A DNA stretch of 20,807 nucleotides, taken from positions 1 through 20,807 of IMG/VR virus record IMGVR_UViG_3300034103_000546, one strand, 5' to 3'. Under the pieces are notes generated by a model. The model made no database searches, was not told the DNA's origin, and saw only the letters and a list, made by a program, of their open reading frames with translations. Made by a program: the position numbers and the translations under genes. The stretch is from a virus. Of this stretch, positions 1-6,709 are shown piece by piece (position 1 is the stretch's first letter; each line of letters starts with the position of its first letter).

Positions 1-443
1 GGGCGCAGGCACTCCAGAGCGAGCAGGCGCGTCTCGCTCAACTCCAGCAGGTCGAGCAGCGTGCGCTGCTCGAGCAGCACCTGGCGGTCGAGCGGCAGCG
101 GCTCGTCGAGGCCATCCCGCAATGGCGAGACGAGCAGACTGCGGCGAAGGAGCGCGAGGCGATCGTGACGTGGGCGAAGCGGGCTGGCTTCTCTGACCAG
201 GAGATTGCGCAGTCCTACGACCACCGAGCGGTCAACGTGCTGCGCAAGGCGATGCTCTATGACGAGCTCATGGGCAAGAACCTTGCGGACAAGCAGACGC
301 CCAAGCCGGCGCCAGCGATGGCGCGGCCGGGCATGCCGCCGAGCAAGAACGAAACCTCCTCGAAAGCCCGCCGAGAGGCTCTCTCCCGGCTGTCGAAGTC
401 CGGCCGCATCGAGGATGCGGTCGACTTCTTGATGCAAAGGTAA
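1..443 (+). CDS. Phage scaffolding protein, C-terminal part (5' truncated)
   Basis: The frame is open from the window edge, so the start lies upstream; 146 residues are visible. The first ~50 are rich in Gln, Glu, Arg and Leu with heptad-like spacing, suggesting a coiled coil. They are followed by a helical segment with the motifs GFSDQEIAQSYDHRA and AMLYDEL. Then comes a Pro/Lys-rich linker, and a basic tail ending RLSKSGRIEDAVDFLMQR. Scaffolding proteins typically sit immediately upstream of the major capsid gene, as here (6-base gap), and often end in a basic helix that contacts the capsid protein. Its expected role is directing procapsid assembly and then leaving or being lost. A GTG at 165 is the first start-like codon of the frame in an ORF scan, but coding character continues upstream of it, so I treat the gene as partial. 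The assignment rests on position and helical pattern; no catalytic motif exists to confirm it. Confidence 0.7.
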   Translation, partial: AQALQSEQARLAQLQQVEQRALLEQHLAVERQRLVEAIPQWRDEQTAAKEREAIVTWAKRAGFSDQEIAQSYDHRAVNVLRKAMLYDELMGKNLADKQTPKPAPAMARPGMPPSKNETSSKARREALSRLSKSGRIEDAVDFLMQR

Positions 444-449
444 TCGAAC

Positions 450-1394
450 ATGGCGACCTACAAGACCTCCGACGCCGTCGGCGAGCGCGAAGAGCTCGCG
501 GACGTCATCTACCGCATCGACCCGACCGACACGCCGATCTTCTCGGCGCTGAAGAAGGAGGGTGCGCGCGCCGTCTACTCTGAGTGGCAGGTGCAGGAGC
601 TCGCCGCCGCTTCGGCGACGAACTACAACAACGAGGGCGCGGACTACAGCTACGTCAACCCCTCCGCGACGACCCGCATGGGCAACTACCACCAGATCTC
701 GGTGAAGGCGGCTTCGGTCTCCGGCACGCTCGACGCGGTGGACAAGGCGGGCCGCGATCGCGAGACGGCCTACGTCAAGACGCTCAAGGGCCTCGAGCTG
801 CGCCGCGACATCGAGAAGTACCTCGTGTCGGACGTGGCGAAGAGCTCGAGCGATCCGCGCAAGGCCGGCACGCTGTCGACCTGGATCACGAACGTGAGCG
901 TCGCGGCGTCGTCCGCCGCGCCGACCGGCGACGGCACCGACACGCCGACGCTGTCCGGCACCGACCGCGCGATGGCGATCAGCCAGATCGATGCGGCGAT
1001 GCTCGCGGCGTTCGAGGACGGCGGCAAGCCGTCGATCATCACCATGTCGCCGACGAACAAGCAGGTCTTCTCGAACCTGTCGTCGGCCTCGGTGGCGACG
1101 AACCAGATCATCACGTCGGCGAACAAGGACGCGGCCTACGTCGGCGCGGTGTCCCTGTATCGCAGTGACTTCGGTGAGCTGAACGTCGTGGTCGACCGCT
1201 TCCAGGGCAACGACCGTCTGTTCCTGCTCGACACCGACTACGCCTCGATCACGACGCTGCCCAACCGCAACTTCGTGGTCAGCGACGTGGCTCCGACGGG
1301 CGACGCGACCAAGTTCGCGATCCTCGCGGAGTGGTCGCTCAAGGTCTCTGCGCCCAAGGCGCACGCGGCCGTGTACGACCTGACCGGCGCGTAA
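450..1394 (+). CDS. Major capsid protein, SU10 / DUF5309 family
   Basis: This 314-residue protein forms the icosahedral shell. The N-terminus has the family signature: a T-x-DAVGEREELADVIYRI stretch, then DPTDTPIFSAL, then an EWQ motif near residue 46. A central RMGNYHQISVKAASVSGT segment precedes a long helix (KAGRDRETAYVKTLKGLELRRD), the probable spine helix of an HK97-like fold. The C-terminus carries SDFGELNVVVDRF and a closing strand-rich section, both typical of the family. Length is normal and the gene appears intact. It follows the scaffold gene with a 6-base gap and is followed by a strong hairpin, which fits a highly expressed capsid cistron. The SU10 capsid family occurs mainly in podoviruses and related phages, which agrees with the absence of a tape measure or sheath gene in the window. 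Confidence 0.92.
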   Translation: MATYKTSDAVGEREELADVIYRIDPTDTPIFSALKKEGARAVYSEWQVQELAAASATNYNNEGADYSYVNPSATTRMGNYHQISVKAASVSGTLDAVDKAGRDRETAYVKTLKGLELRRDIEKYLVSDVAKSSSDPRKAGTLSTWITNVSVAASSAAPTGDGTDTPTLSGTDRAMAISQIDAAMLAAFEDGGKPSIITMSPTNKQVFSNLSSASVATNQIITSANKDAAYVGAVSLYRSDFGELNVVVDRFQGNDRLFLLDTDYASITTLPNRNFVVSDVAPTGDATKFAILAEWSLKVSAPKAHAAVYDLTGA

Positions 1395-1419
1395 GCGTCG
1401 ACAGCAGCACGCCTACCTG

Positions 1420-1445
1420 GGGGCGGCAGGGAAACCTGCCGCCCC
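1420..1445 (+). terminator. GNRA-loop hairpin after the capsid gene (terminator or attenuator)
   Basis: A perfect 11-bp stem (GGGGCGGCAGG at 1420-1430 with CCTGCCGCCCC at 1435-1445) closes on a GAAA tetraloop and is followed by TTTCCTTT. It lies in the 83-base gap between the capsid stop codon and the next start. This is the only clear intrinsic-terminator-like structure in the late block. It may terminate partially, limiting downstream expression relative to capsid, or protect the capsid mRNA 3' end. The T tract is interrupted by CC, so full termination is uncertain. Confidence 0.75.
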
Positions 1446-1477
1446 TTTCCTTTGCAAGAAACCGCACGGGATCTTTC

Positions 1478-1792
1478 ATGAGAAAGCTCGTGAAGAGCGA
1501 CCCAGCCACAGGCACGCGGACGTGGCTCGAGTGGGACGGCGACACGCCGATCTTCGCGCTCGAGCAGAACGTCGACGCGATCGTGGACGCGAACAAGAAC
1601 GCGCAGAACGACGTCGGCAAGGGCTCTTTTCTGCGTCACCGCGGGCCGCAGAAATACGCAGAAATCCCTGCGGCGATCTTCTGGGCGAAGGTCAAGGAGT
1701 TCGGCTGGCCGCGTGACAACCCGCAGGCCTGGCGCGACTTCGTGAACCATCGCGACTACCGCCACTTCCGCACCATCGGGGCGAGCATCTGA
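1478..1792 (+). CDS. Small conserved phage protein of the head region, function unknown
   Basis: This gene encodes 104 residues. The start chosen is ATG 1478, beyond the hairpin; the same frame is open further upstream, but that would run through the capsid gene and terminator. The protein begins MRKLVKSDPATGTRTWLEWD and ends with a Trp/Arg/His-rich stretch, WRDFVNHRDYRHFRTIG. From memory, small proteins with the same beginning (basic, DP-x-TG-x-x-TW) and the same ending (a W-x-x-x-x-N-x-x-x-x-x-FRT element) lie next to capsid genes in many podovirus-like phages, where they remain uncharacterised. There is no signal peptide or membrane segment. The stop overlaps the next start by one base (TGATG), suggesting translational coupling to the adaptor gene. 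A minor virion or assembly role is plausible but not shown by the sequence. Confidence 0.75.
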   Translation: MRKLVKSDPATGTRTWLEWDGDTPIFALEQNVDAIVDANKNAQNDVGKGSFLRHRGPQKYAEIPAAIFWAKVKEFGWPRDNPQAWRDFVNHRDYRHFRTIGASI

Positions 1793-2406
1793 TGGCGATC
1801 ACGACCTATTCCGAGCTCAAGACCGCGGTCTCGAACTGGCTCGCGCGCAGCGACCTGACGGACCGCATCCCCGAGTTCATCGCGCTCGCCGAGGCGCGCA
1901 TGTCGCGCGCGCTCGAGACGCGCACGCAGGAGAAGCGCGCGACCTCGACGCTGACGGTCGGCGACGCATACGTCCTGCTGCCGAGCGACCTGCGGTCGGT
2001 GCGGTCTGTCAAGCTGCAGACGTCGCCGGTCGAGGTTCTCGACTACCTGTCTCCGGAGGCGATCGACAGCAACTATCCGACCACCGGCAACGGCATGCCG
2101 CGCGCCTACACGGTGATCGGTGGCGAGATCAAGTTCGCGCCGGCGCCGGACGACGACTACACCGTCGAGATCACCTACCTGACCGGCGTGCCTGCGCTGT
2201 CCGACGCGGCGCCGACCAACACGCTGCTGACGCGCTACCCCGACGCCTACCTGTACGGCGCGCTGGCTTCGGCTGCGGTGTACCTCATGGATGACCCCAG
2301 GGTGCCGCAGTTCGAGCAGCTGTGGACCCGCGCGCTCACCGAAATCTCGACCAGCGAGGACGCCGCCAAGTTCGGCGGCACCTCCCTGGTCATGCGCCTG
2401 GCGTAA
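1792..2406 (+). CDS. Head-tail adaptor protein (SU10 adaptor-like)
   Basis: At 204 residues, this protein resembles the adaptor family that forms a ring under the portal and links it to the tail of short-tailed phages. It starts MAITTYSELKTAVSNWLARSD, then has a helical EFIALAEARMSRALETR segment. The core is strand-rich (LPSDLRSVRSVKLQT, VEVLDYLSPEAID, GEIKFAPAP, YTVEITYLTGVPAL). It closes with a helical hairpin beginning LLTRYPDAYLYGALASAAVYL. That order, including the RYPD-x-YLYG motif, is characteristic of phage adaptor proteins next to SU10-type capsid genes. It shares one base with the preceding stop codon. Its neighbours (capsid upstream, fibre and nozzle downstream) agree with a connector role. 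No anomalies were seen. Confidence 0.85.
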   Translation: MAITTYSELKTAVSNWLARSDLTDRIPEFIALAEARMSRALETRTQEKRATSTLTVGDAYVLLPSDLRSVRSVKLQTSPVEVLDYLSPEAIDSNYPTTGNGMPRAYTVIGGEIKFAPAPDDDYTVEITYLTGVPALSDAAPTNTLLTRYPDAYLYGALASAAVYLMDDPRVPQFEQLWTRALTEISTSEDAAKFGGTSLVMRLA

Positions 2407-2417
2407 GGAGCCCGTCC

Positions 2418-2855
2418 ATGTCGAAGTCCAATGCCTTCGAGCAGAGCCTGCTCGAGCTGCTGTTCAACAACAGCAACATCGCGAACGTCGGCGACGCGAC
2501 GGGCCTGCGCGGGTCGACCACCGCCGGCAGCCTCTACCTCGCTCTCCACACGTCCGACCCTGGCGAGGCCGGGTCGCAGACCACCAACGAGTGTACCTAC
2601 ACGTCGTATGCGCGACAGGCGGTCGCGCGATCGGTGGCCGGCTTCACCATCTCGGGCAACATCGCGTCGCTCGCGGCGAACGTCGACTTCCCCGAGGCGA
2701 CCGGCGGCAGCGAGACCGCGACGCACTTCTCGATCGGCACGAGCTCGAGCGGCGCCGGAAGTGTCCTCTACAAGGGGAGCATCACGCCTACCATCGCGAT
2801 CTCGTCTGGTGTCATCCCGCGGGTCAAGTCCGGCTCCATCGTCACCGAGGACTGA
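2418..2855 (+). CDS. Gp80-like phage tail-fibre-region protein
   Basis: The product has 145 residues. ATG 2418 is preceded by AAGGAG at 2405-2410, an excellent ribosome binding site that decides the start. The sequence follows a widespread small virion-protein pattern: N-terminal amphipathic helix (FEQSLLELLFNNSNIAN), then SLYLALHTSDPGEAG, the motif YARQAVARS, an N-x-x-x-VDFPEATGGSETATHFSIG segment, and a final strand-rich region. Members are often annotated as tail fibre proteins (Gp80 family), although direct experimental roles are few. Position between the adaptor and a repeat-rich protein supports a virion role. It is intact and of usual length. Confidence 0.75.
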   Translation: MSKSNAFEQSLLELLFNNSNIANVGDATGLRGSTTAGSLYLALHTSDPGEAGSQTTNECTYTSYARQAVARSVAGFTISGNIASLAANVDFPEATGGSETATHFSIGTSSSGAGSVLYKGSITPTIAISSGVIPRVKSGSIVTED

Positions 2856-2861
2856 CGCATC

Positions 2862-3785
2862 GTGGCTGTCATCGTCGCAGCCTCGCCGGAGATCTCGCTC
2901 GACAGCCTGACGACGTCGATCGACGCGCTAGCCGACTCGCTCGACATCATCGGCCTGTCGCGCGGCGTCGCGACTTGCTCGGCGCAGTCTGGACGGGTCG
3001 TCGCGGCGTTTCCGCAGGCGTCGCTCGATAGCTTCTCGACGTCGATCGACGCACTGGGCGGTTCGATCGACGACCTGGGCCTCGCCAAGGGCTCTGCGAC
3101 GGTATCGGCGGCCGCCGCCAGGGTTGCGGGCGCGTCGGCTTCTGTCGCGTCCGGAGCCTCGACGTCGTCTGCTGCCGCATGCGCGCTGGCCTCGACCTCC
3201 GCCGCTGCTTCTGGCGTGGCGGCCGGTGCTGCTGCGTCGGCCCGGATTGTTGGCACCACGGCTACCTCTGCTGGCTCTTCGAGCGTGATCGCCCCGAGCG
3301 GCGCCACGGTCGGCGTCCAGGCGACGGCTGCAGGGACTGGCACGGCCGCCGCGCAGGCGGCGCGGCTCGTGCAGATCAGCGCGGATGTGGCGGCAGGATC
3401 GGCAAGCGTGTCGGCGATCGCCGTGCCGACGTTGGCAACGGCGCTCGTGCCGAGCTCGGGATCGGCAACGGTCTCGGCGACGACGGTCATGTTCCGCGCC
3501 GCCACCGCAATTGCCGAGGGTGCGGCAACGGTTTCCGCGGCGGCGTCCGCATTGGCGCTGGCGACGCCATCCGCGAACGGGGCGTCGAGCGCGAGCGTGT
3601 CTGGCTTGCGCATCGGCTGGGGGTTGGGCGTCGAAGGCGCAGAGACGTGGGCTGCGCAGGCATCTGGCGCAGAGGCATGGAGCGACGTCGCCACGGGCGG
3701 CGAGGGGTGGAGCGAGGCGGCGACCGGCGCAGAAGCCTGGTCGAGCGTCGCTAATGGCAACGAGACCTGGGCAGAGGCGGCATGA
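2862..3785 (+). CDS. Repeat-rich Ala/Ser virion-region protein with Trp decapeptide repeats
   Basis: This is a 307-residue protein with a GTG start and a highly biased composition (Ala, Ser, Thr, Val, Gly). Three repeat layers are visible. First, two copies of an SLDSxxTSIDALxxSxDxxGL unit occur at about residues 12-35 and 54-77. Second, a long middle (about 70-250) is built from degenerate ~21-residue units with recurring (G)SATVSA cores. Third, five tandem 10-residue units GxExWxxxAx end the protein (residues 259-307). The first unit type also occurs once inside the next gene. No enzyme motif, signal peptide or clear membrane segment was seen. Regular strand-forming repeats and position in the tail region suggest an extended fibre or decoration protein, but I do not recognise the family. 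The stop overlaps the next start (ATGA). The plus frame is preferred over a long minus-strand ORF because it fits the neighbouring operon junctions. Confidence 0.8.
   Translation: MAVIVAASPEISLDSLTTSIDALADSLDIIGLSRGVATCSAQSGRVVAAFPQASLDSFSTSIDALGGSIDDLGLAKGSATVSAAAARVAGASASVASGASTSSAAACALASTSAAASGVAAGAAASARIVGTTATSAGSSSVIAPSGATVGVQATAAGTGTAAAQAARLVQISADVAAGSASVSAIAVPTLATALVPSSGSATVSATTVMFRAATAIAEGAATVSAAASALALATPSANGASSASVSGLRIGWGLGVEGAETWAAQASGAEAWSDVATGGEGWSEAATGAEAWSSVANGNETWAEAA
2895..3092 (+). repeat. Two direct copies of an LDS-x-x-x-SIDALG coding repeat
   Basis: Copies lie at 2895-2966 and 3021-3092, in the same reading frame, each about 72 bases. The translated units align as SLDSLTTSIDALADSLDIIG and SLDSFSTSIDALGGSIDDLG. 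The DNA shares the run ACGTCGATCGACGC. A third, diverged copy is at 4814-4882 in the next gene. Confidence 0.8.
3636..3782 (+). repeat. Five tandem 30-base coding repeats (GxExWxxxAx)
   Basis: The C-terminus of the repeat-rich gene encodes GAETWAAQAS, GAEAWSDVAT, GGEGWSEAAT, GAEAWSSVAN and GNETWAEAA in direct succession. Gly1, Glu3, Trp5 and the Ala at position 9 are kept in all units (the last unit is one residue short). Confidence 0.85.
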
Positions 3786-5227
3786 TCGAGCTCGGACAGT
3801 GGCTACCTGACCAGCCGGCGCTGGGTAGCGCCGGCGTCACGGTCGCCAAGAACGTGCTGCCCGCTGCGCGCGGCTACAAGCCGTTCCCTGACCTGTCGGC
3901 GCTATCCCAGGCGGCGAGCGAGCGCCTGACCAACCTCGCCGCGACCAAGACTGCCGGTGGCACGGTGACCATCTACGCCGGCGGCCTGTCCAAGCTGTTC
4001 AAGTTCGTCAAGGCGACCGGCGCGCTCGCGGATGTCAGCAAGAGCGGCGGATACGCGACTGCATCGACGGACCGGTTCTACTTCACGTCCTTCGGCGATC
4101 GGCTCATCGCCTGCAACAACGCCGACCCGCTGCAGTTCGTTTCGATCTCCAGCGGCGGGAACTTCGCCGACCTGGTTGCCTCTCTCTCGTCCAAGTTCAT
4201 CACCACGGTGCGCGACTTCGTCGTGACCGCCAATGTCACCGAGAGCGGCACGACGACGCCATACCGCGTGCGCTGGTCGGCGATCAACGACGCCACGAGC
4301 TGGACGGTCGGCACCAACCAGGCCGACTACCAGGACATCGCCGACGCCGGCGCCATCACTGGCCTGGCCGGCGGCGAGTTCGGCGTCGTGTTCCTCGAGC
4401 GCGCGATCGTCCGGATGCAGTACGTCGGCTCGCCGCTGGTCTTCCAGTTCGACCGCGTCGAGACCGCGCGCGGCTGCGAGTATCCGGGCAGCGTCGTGCA
4501 GCTCGGCAGCGCGTGCTTCTACATCGCGTCGGACGGGTTCTATGTCTTCGACGGCAACGCCTCGAGGCCGATCGGCAGCGAGCGCGTCAACCGGTGGTTC
4601 TTCGACAACTCGAATGCCGCCTATCGGGACCGGATCACGGCGGCGGTCGACCCGCTCAACCAGCTGGTCATGTGGTCGTTCCCGTCCGCGCAGAGCGGTG
4701 GCGGACCGGATCGGCTGATCGTCTACAATTTCGCGATCGACAAGTGGGCCTACGCGGAGGTCACCAACGACTTCGTCGCTCCGCTGTTCAATGCGTCCTA
4801 CACGCTCGACGACCTCGACAGCATCTCGGGCTCGCTTGACGCGCTTGGCGTGTCTCTCGACAGCTCGTCGCTAAAGCTCGGCAAGTTCGTGTTCGGCGGC
4901 GGCGTTGCCAACAAGATCGGCACGTTCACCGGATCGAACCTCGCCGCCACGATCGAGACCGCCGAGGCCAACCTCGTCGACGGCGGCCACGCGCTGGTGA
5001 CGCAGGTCACGCCGCACACGACCGGCGGCACCGTCACCGTGCAGGTTGGCGAGCGGGCGCGCCAGCAGGACAGCGTCAGCTATGGCAGCGCGTCGTCGCT
5101 GAACGACGCAGGGTTCTGCGCGGTGCGGTCGGCGAACAAGTACCACCGCGCGCGGCTTAACCTGTCGGGCGAGTGGAGCTACGCGCAGGGCATCGACCTG
5201 GCGGCAAGCCGGATGGGCCGGCGCTGA
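3782..5227 (+). CDS. Tail nozzle / packaged-DNA stabilisation-like protein
   Basis: At 481 residues, the protein opens MIELGQWLPDQPALGSAGVTVAKNVLP, a beginning shared by phage proteins that close the tail channel (P22 gp10-like and SU10 nozzle-like). The body has repeated strand blocks, for example GGTVTIYAGGLSKLFKF, DRFYFTSFGDRLIACNNADP, YRVRWSAINDATSWTVG and IASDGFYVFDGN. These are consistent with a beta-propeller ring below the adaptor. The C-terminus YHRARLNLSGEWSYAQGIDL and the final GRR are also typical. About residues 345-367 contain a unit (LDSISGSLDALGVSLDS) that is duplicated in the preceding gene. The likely role is to form the tail stopper or nozzle that retains DNA until infection. 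It overlaps its neighbours by ATGA upstream and TGATG downstream. The fold assignment is inferred from motif pattern, not from structure. Confidence 0.75.
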   Translation: MIELGQWLPDQPALGSAGVTVAKNVLPAARGYKPFPDLSALSQAASERLTNLAATKTAGGTVTIYAGGLSKLFKFVKATGALADVSKSGGYATASTDRFYFTSFGDRLIACNNADPLQFVSISSGGNFADLVASLSSKFITTVRDFVVTANVTESGTTTPYRVRWSAINDATSWTVGTNQADYQDIADAGAITGLAGGEFGVVFLERAIVRMQYVGSPLVFQFDRVETARGCEYPGSVVQLGSACFYIASDGFYVFDGNASRPIGSERVNRWFFDNSNAAYRDRITAAVDPLNQLVMWSFPSAQSGGGPDRLIVYNFAIDKWAYAEVTNDFVAPLFNASYTLDDLDSISGSLDALGVSLDSSSLKLGKFVFGGGVANKIGTFTGSNLAATIETAEANLVDGGHALVTQVTPHTTGGTVTVQVGERARQQDSVSYGSASSLNDAGFCAVRSANKYHRARLNLSGEWSYAQGIDLAASRMGRR

Positions 5228-5541
5228 TGGCGGACAACCAGTTCCGCGCACTGCCGCTCGCTCATGGCGCGCGAGATGTCTTCGAGGTCGTGAACAGCCT
5301 GCGCGATGGCAAGGTCAACTCGACCGGCAGCGTGACGCTGACGGCGAGCTCGACGACGACGACGGTGGCCGACCTGCGGGCAGGCCAGGACAGCGTGATC
5401 CTGTTCATGCCGACGACGGCGAACGCCGCGGCGGCGGTCGGCGGCCTGTATGTAAGCGCGCGCGGAAAACAGAGTTTTACGCTGACGCACGCGAACAACG
5501 CGCAGACGGACCGCACCTTCGCCTATGTCGTTCTCGGCTGA
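5227..5541 (+). CDS. Small conserved phage structural-region protein, function unknown
   Basis: The product has 104 residues and starts at ATG 5227, which overlaps the previous stop by one base. The second half has a conserved look: TGSVTLTASSTTTTVADLRAG, then DSVILFMPTTANAAAAVGGL, YVSARGKQSFTLTHANNAQTDRTFAYVVLG. From memory, near-identical C-terminal blocks (LYVS-x-R-x-K, LTHANNAQTDRTF) are common in small proteins encoded between tail genes of podovirus-like phages. The pattern predicts a compact beta-sandwich. There is no membrane segment or signal. A virion or assembly accessory role is inferred only from position between the nozzle-like and GNAT-like genes. Confidence 0.7.
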   Translation: MADNQFRALPLAHGARDVFEVVNSLRDGKVNSTGSVTLTASSTTTTVADLRAGQDSVILFMPTTANAAAAVGGLYVSARGKQSFTLTHANNAQTDRTFAYVVLG

Positions 5542-5878
5542 CTGGGACAGGGCGCGACGCATCCTCGCGCCGGCAATCGAGCATGGTGGCACGCACAACG
5601 AGAGGGACGTGTTCGACGCCGTCGTCTCTGGCGCGGCGCAGCTGTGGATGCTGGGAGACAGCGCCGCGGTGACGGAGATCGTGAGCTACCCGCGCGTCAA
5701 GGCGTGCCGGGTGTGGCTGGCGGCTGGAAACCTCGAGGACATCCGCGAGATCGAGCGGCAGATCGAGGACTGGGCGAAGGGTGTCGGCTGCGGCCGACTC
5801 GAGATCATCGGCCGAAAGGGCTGGCTGAAAAAACTCAAGCACGCAGACGCGCGCGTGCTGATGACAAGAGGGATCTGA
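5525..5878 (+). CDS. Small phage protein with GNAT-like features
   Basis: This 117-residue gene overlaps the previous one by 17 bases. The protein has an N-terminal helical part (DWDRARRILAPAIEH), then a strand-helix pattern: AAQLWMLGDSAAVTEIVSYP, ACRVWLAAGN, a helix EDIREIERQIEDWAKGVGC, and RLEIIGRKGWLKKL. The last element resembles the end of a GCN5-type acyltransferase fold, in which the G-R-x-G-W segment follows the acetyl-CoA-binding helix. Related phage proteins near ejection-protein genes are sometimes annotated as acetyltransferase-like or as T7 gp13-like internal virion proteins. No classic Q/R-x-x-G-x-G/A loop is obvious, so it may be a structural or degenerate member without catalysis. 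It is followed closely by the first ejection-protein candidate (gap of 3 bases). Confidence 0.65.
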   Translation: MSFSADWDRARRILAPAIEHGGTHNERDVFDAVVSGAAQLWMLGDSAAVTEIVSYPRVKACRVWLAAGNLEDIREIERQIEDWAKGVGCGRLEIIGRKGWLKKLKHADARVLMTRGI

Positions 5879-5881
5879 GAC

Positions 5882-6697
5882 ATGAGCGGTGGCGGATCGA
5901 GGACCGAGTATGTGACCTCCGCGCGCACGAACGAGCCCGCGGCCTTCATCAAGCCGTTCCTCGAGTATGGCGCGCAGGAGGCGAAGAACCTCTACCAGAG
6001 CGCGCTCCCGTCCTACTACCCGGAGAGCACGGTCGTCGGGTTCGCGCCGCAGCAGGAGATGGCGCTCCGCGGCATGGAGCAGCGTGCGCTGGCCGGCTCG
6101 CCGATCACGGCGGCGGCCCAGCAGAACGCCGCCAACGTGCTCGGCGGGTCGTTTCTCATGGGCGGCAACCCGTTTCTGCAGCAGGCAATCCAGAACGCAT
6201 CGCAGCCCACGATCGACGCGGTGCAGTCGCAGTTCAGTGCCGCGGGGCGCCTCGGCAGCGGAGCGAACATGGACGTGCTCTCGCGCAATGTCGGGCAGAT
6301 CGCCCAGAACATGGCCTACTCGAACTACGGCGACGAGCGGCAGCGGCAGATGCAGGTGCTGGGCATGGCGCCGCAGCTGGCCGCCCAGGACTACGCCGAC
6401 TTCAACGCGCTCGCCGGTGTCGGCGATGCGCGCCGCCAGCAGGCCCAGGCCGAGCTGCAGGACCAGGTCAACCGCTTCAACTTCGAGCAGAACACGCCGG
6501 CCGAGAAGCTCGCCAAGTATATGGCGCTCGTCGGCGGCGGCCAGTTCGGCTCGACCGGCACGGACACGCGGCCTGTGTTCTCCAACCCGCTGGCCGAGGG
6601 CCTCGGGCTGGCGACCGGTGCTGCGGGGCTGGGGAACATGCTGTTCGGCAAGCCGTCCGCATTCAGCGGCGGCGGGCTGCTCCGCGGACTGTTCTGA
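5882..6697 (+). CDS. Probable internal virion / DNA ejection protein (first of three)
   Basis: The protein has 271 residues and is soluble and Ala/Gln/Gly-rich. Conserved-looking features are the PESTVVGFAPQQEMALRGM segment, a LMGGNPFLQQAI motif, SQFSAAGRLGSGANMDVLSR, and a Gln-rich helical stretch ending QLQDQVNRFNFEQN-like (residues about 185-205). From memory, many podovirus-like phages encode a protein with this same order just before large ejection proteins. The C-terminus is Gly-rich (FSGGGLLRGLF). Its place after the connector genes and before two larger helical proteins mirrors T7 gp14-gp15-gp16 and P22 gp7-gp20-gp16. The likely role is to reside inside the capsid or tail and help DNA cross the envelope. 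Gene-specific homology to T7 gp14 is not claimed. Confidence 0.6.
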   Translation: MSGGGSRTEYVTSARTNEPAAFIKPFLEYGAQEAKNLYQSALPSYYPESTVVGFAPQQEMALRGMEQRALAGSPITAAAQQNAANVLGGSFLMGGNPFLQQAIQNASQPTIDAVQSQFSAAGRLGSGANMDVLSRNVGQIAQNMAYSNYGDERQRQMQVLGMAPQLAAQDYADFNALAGVGDARRQQAQAELQDQVNRFNFEQNTPAEKLAKYMALVGGGQFGSTGTDTRPVFSNPLAEGLGLATGAAGLGNMLFGKPSAFSGGGLLRGLF

Positions 6698-6709
6698 TCG
6701 GAGGCGCCA

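Noticed and set aside
2768-3760. A 330-codon Ala/Pro/Val-rich open frame on the minus strand
   Set aside because: It mirrors the repeat-rich plus-strand gene. The plus frame has operon-style junctions (gap of 6 bases upstream, ATGA downstream) and meaningful Trp/Glu repeats, so the minus frame is a shadow.
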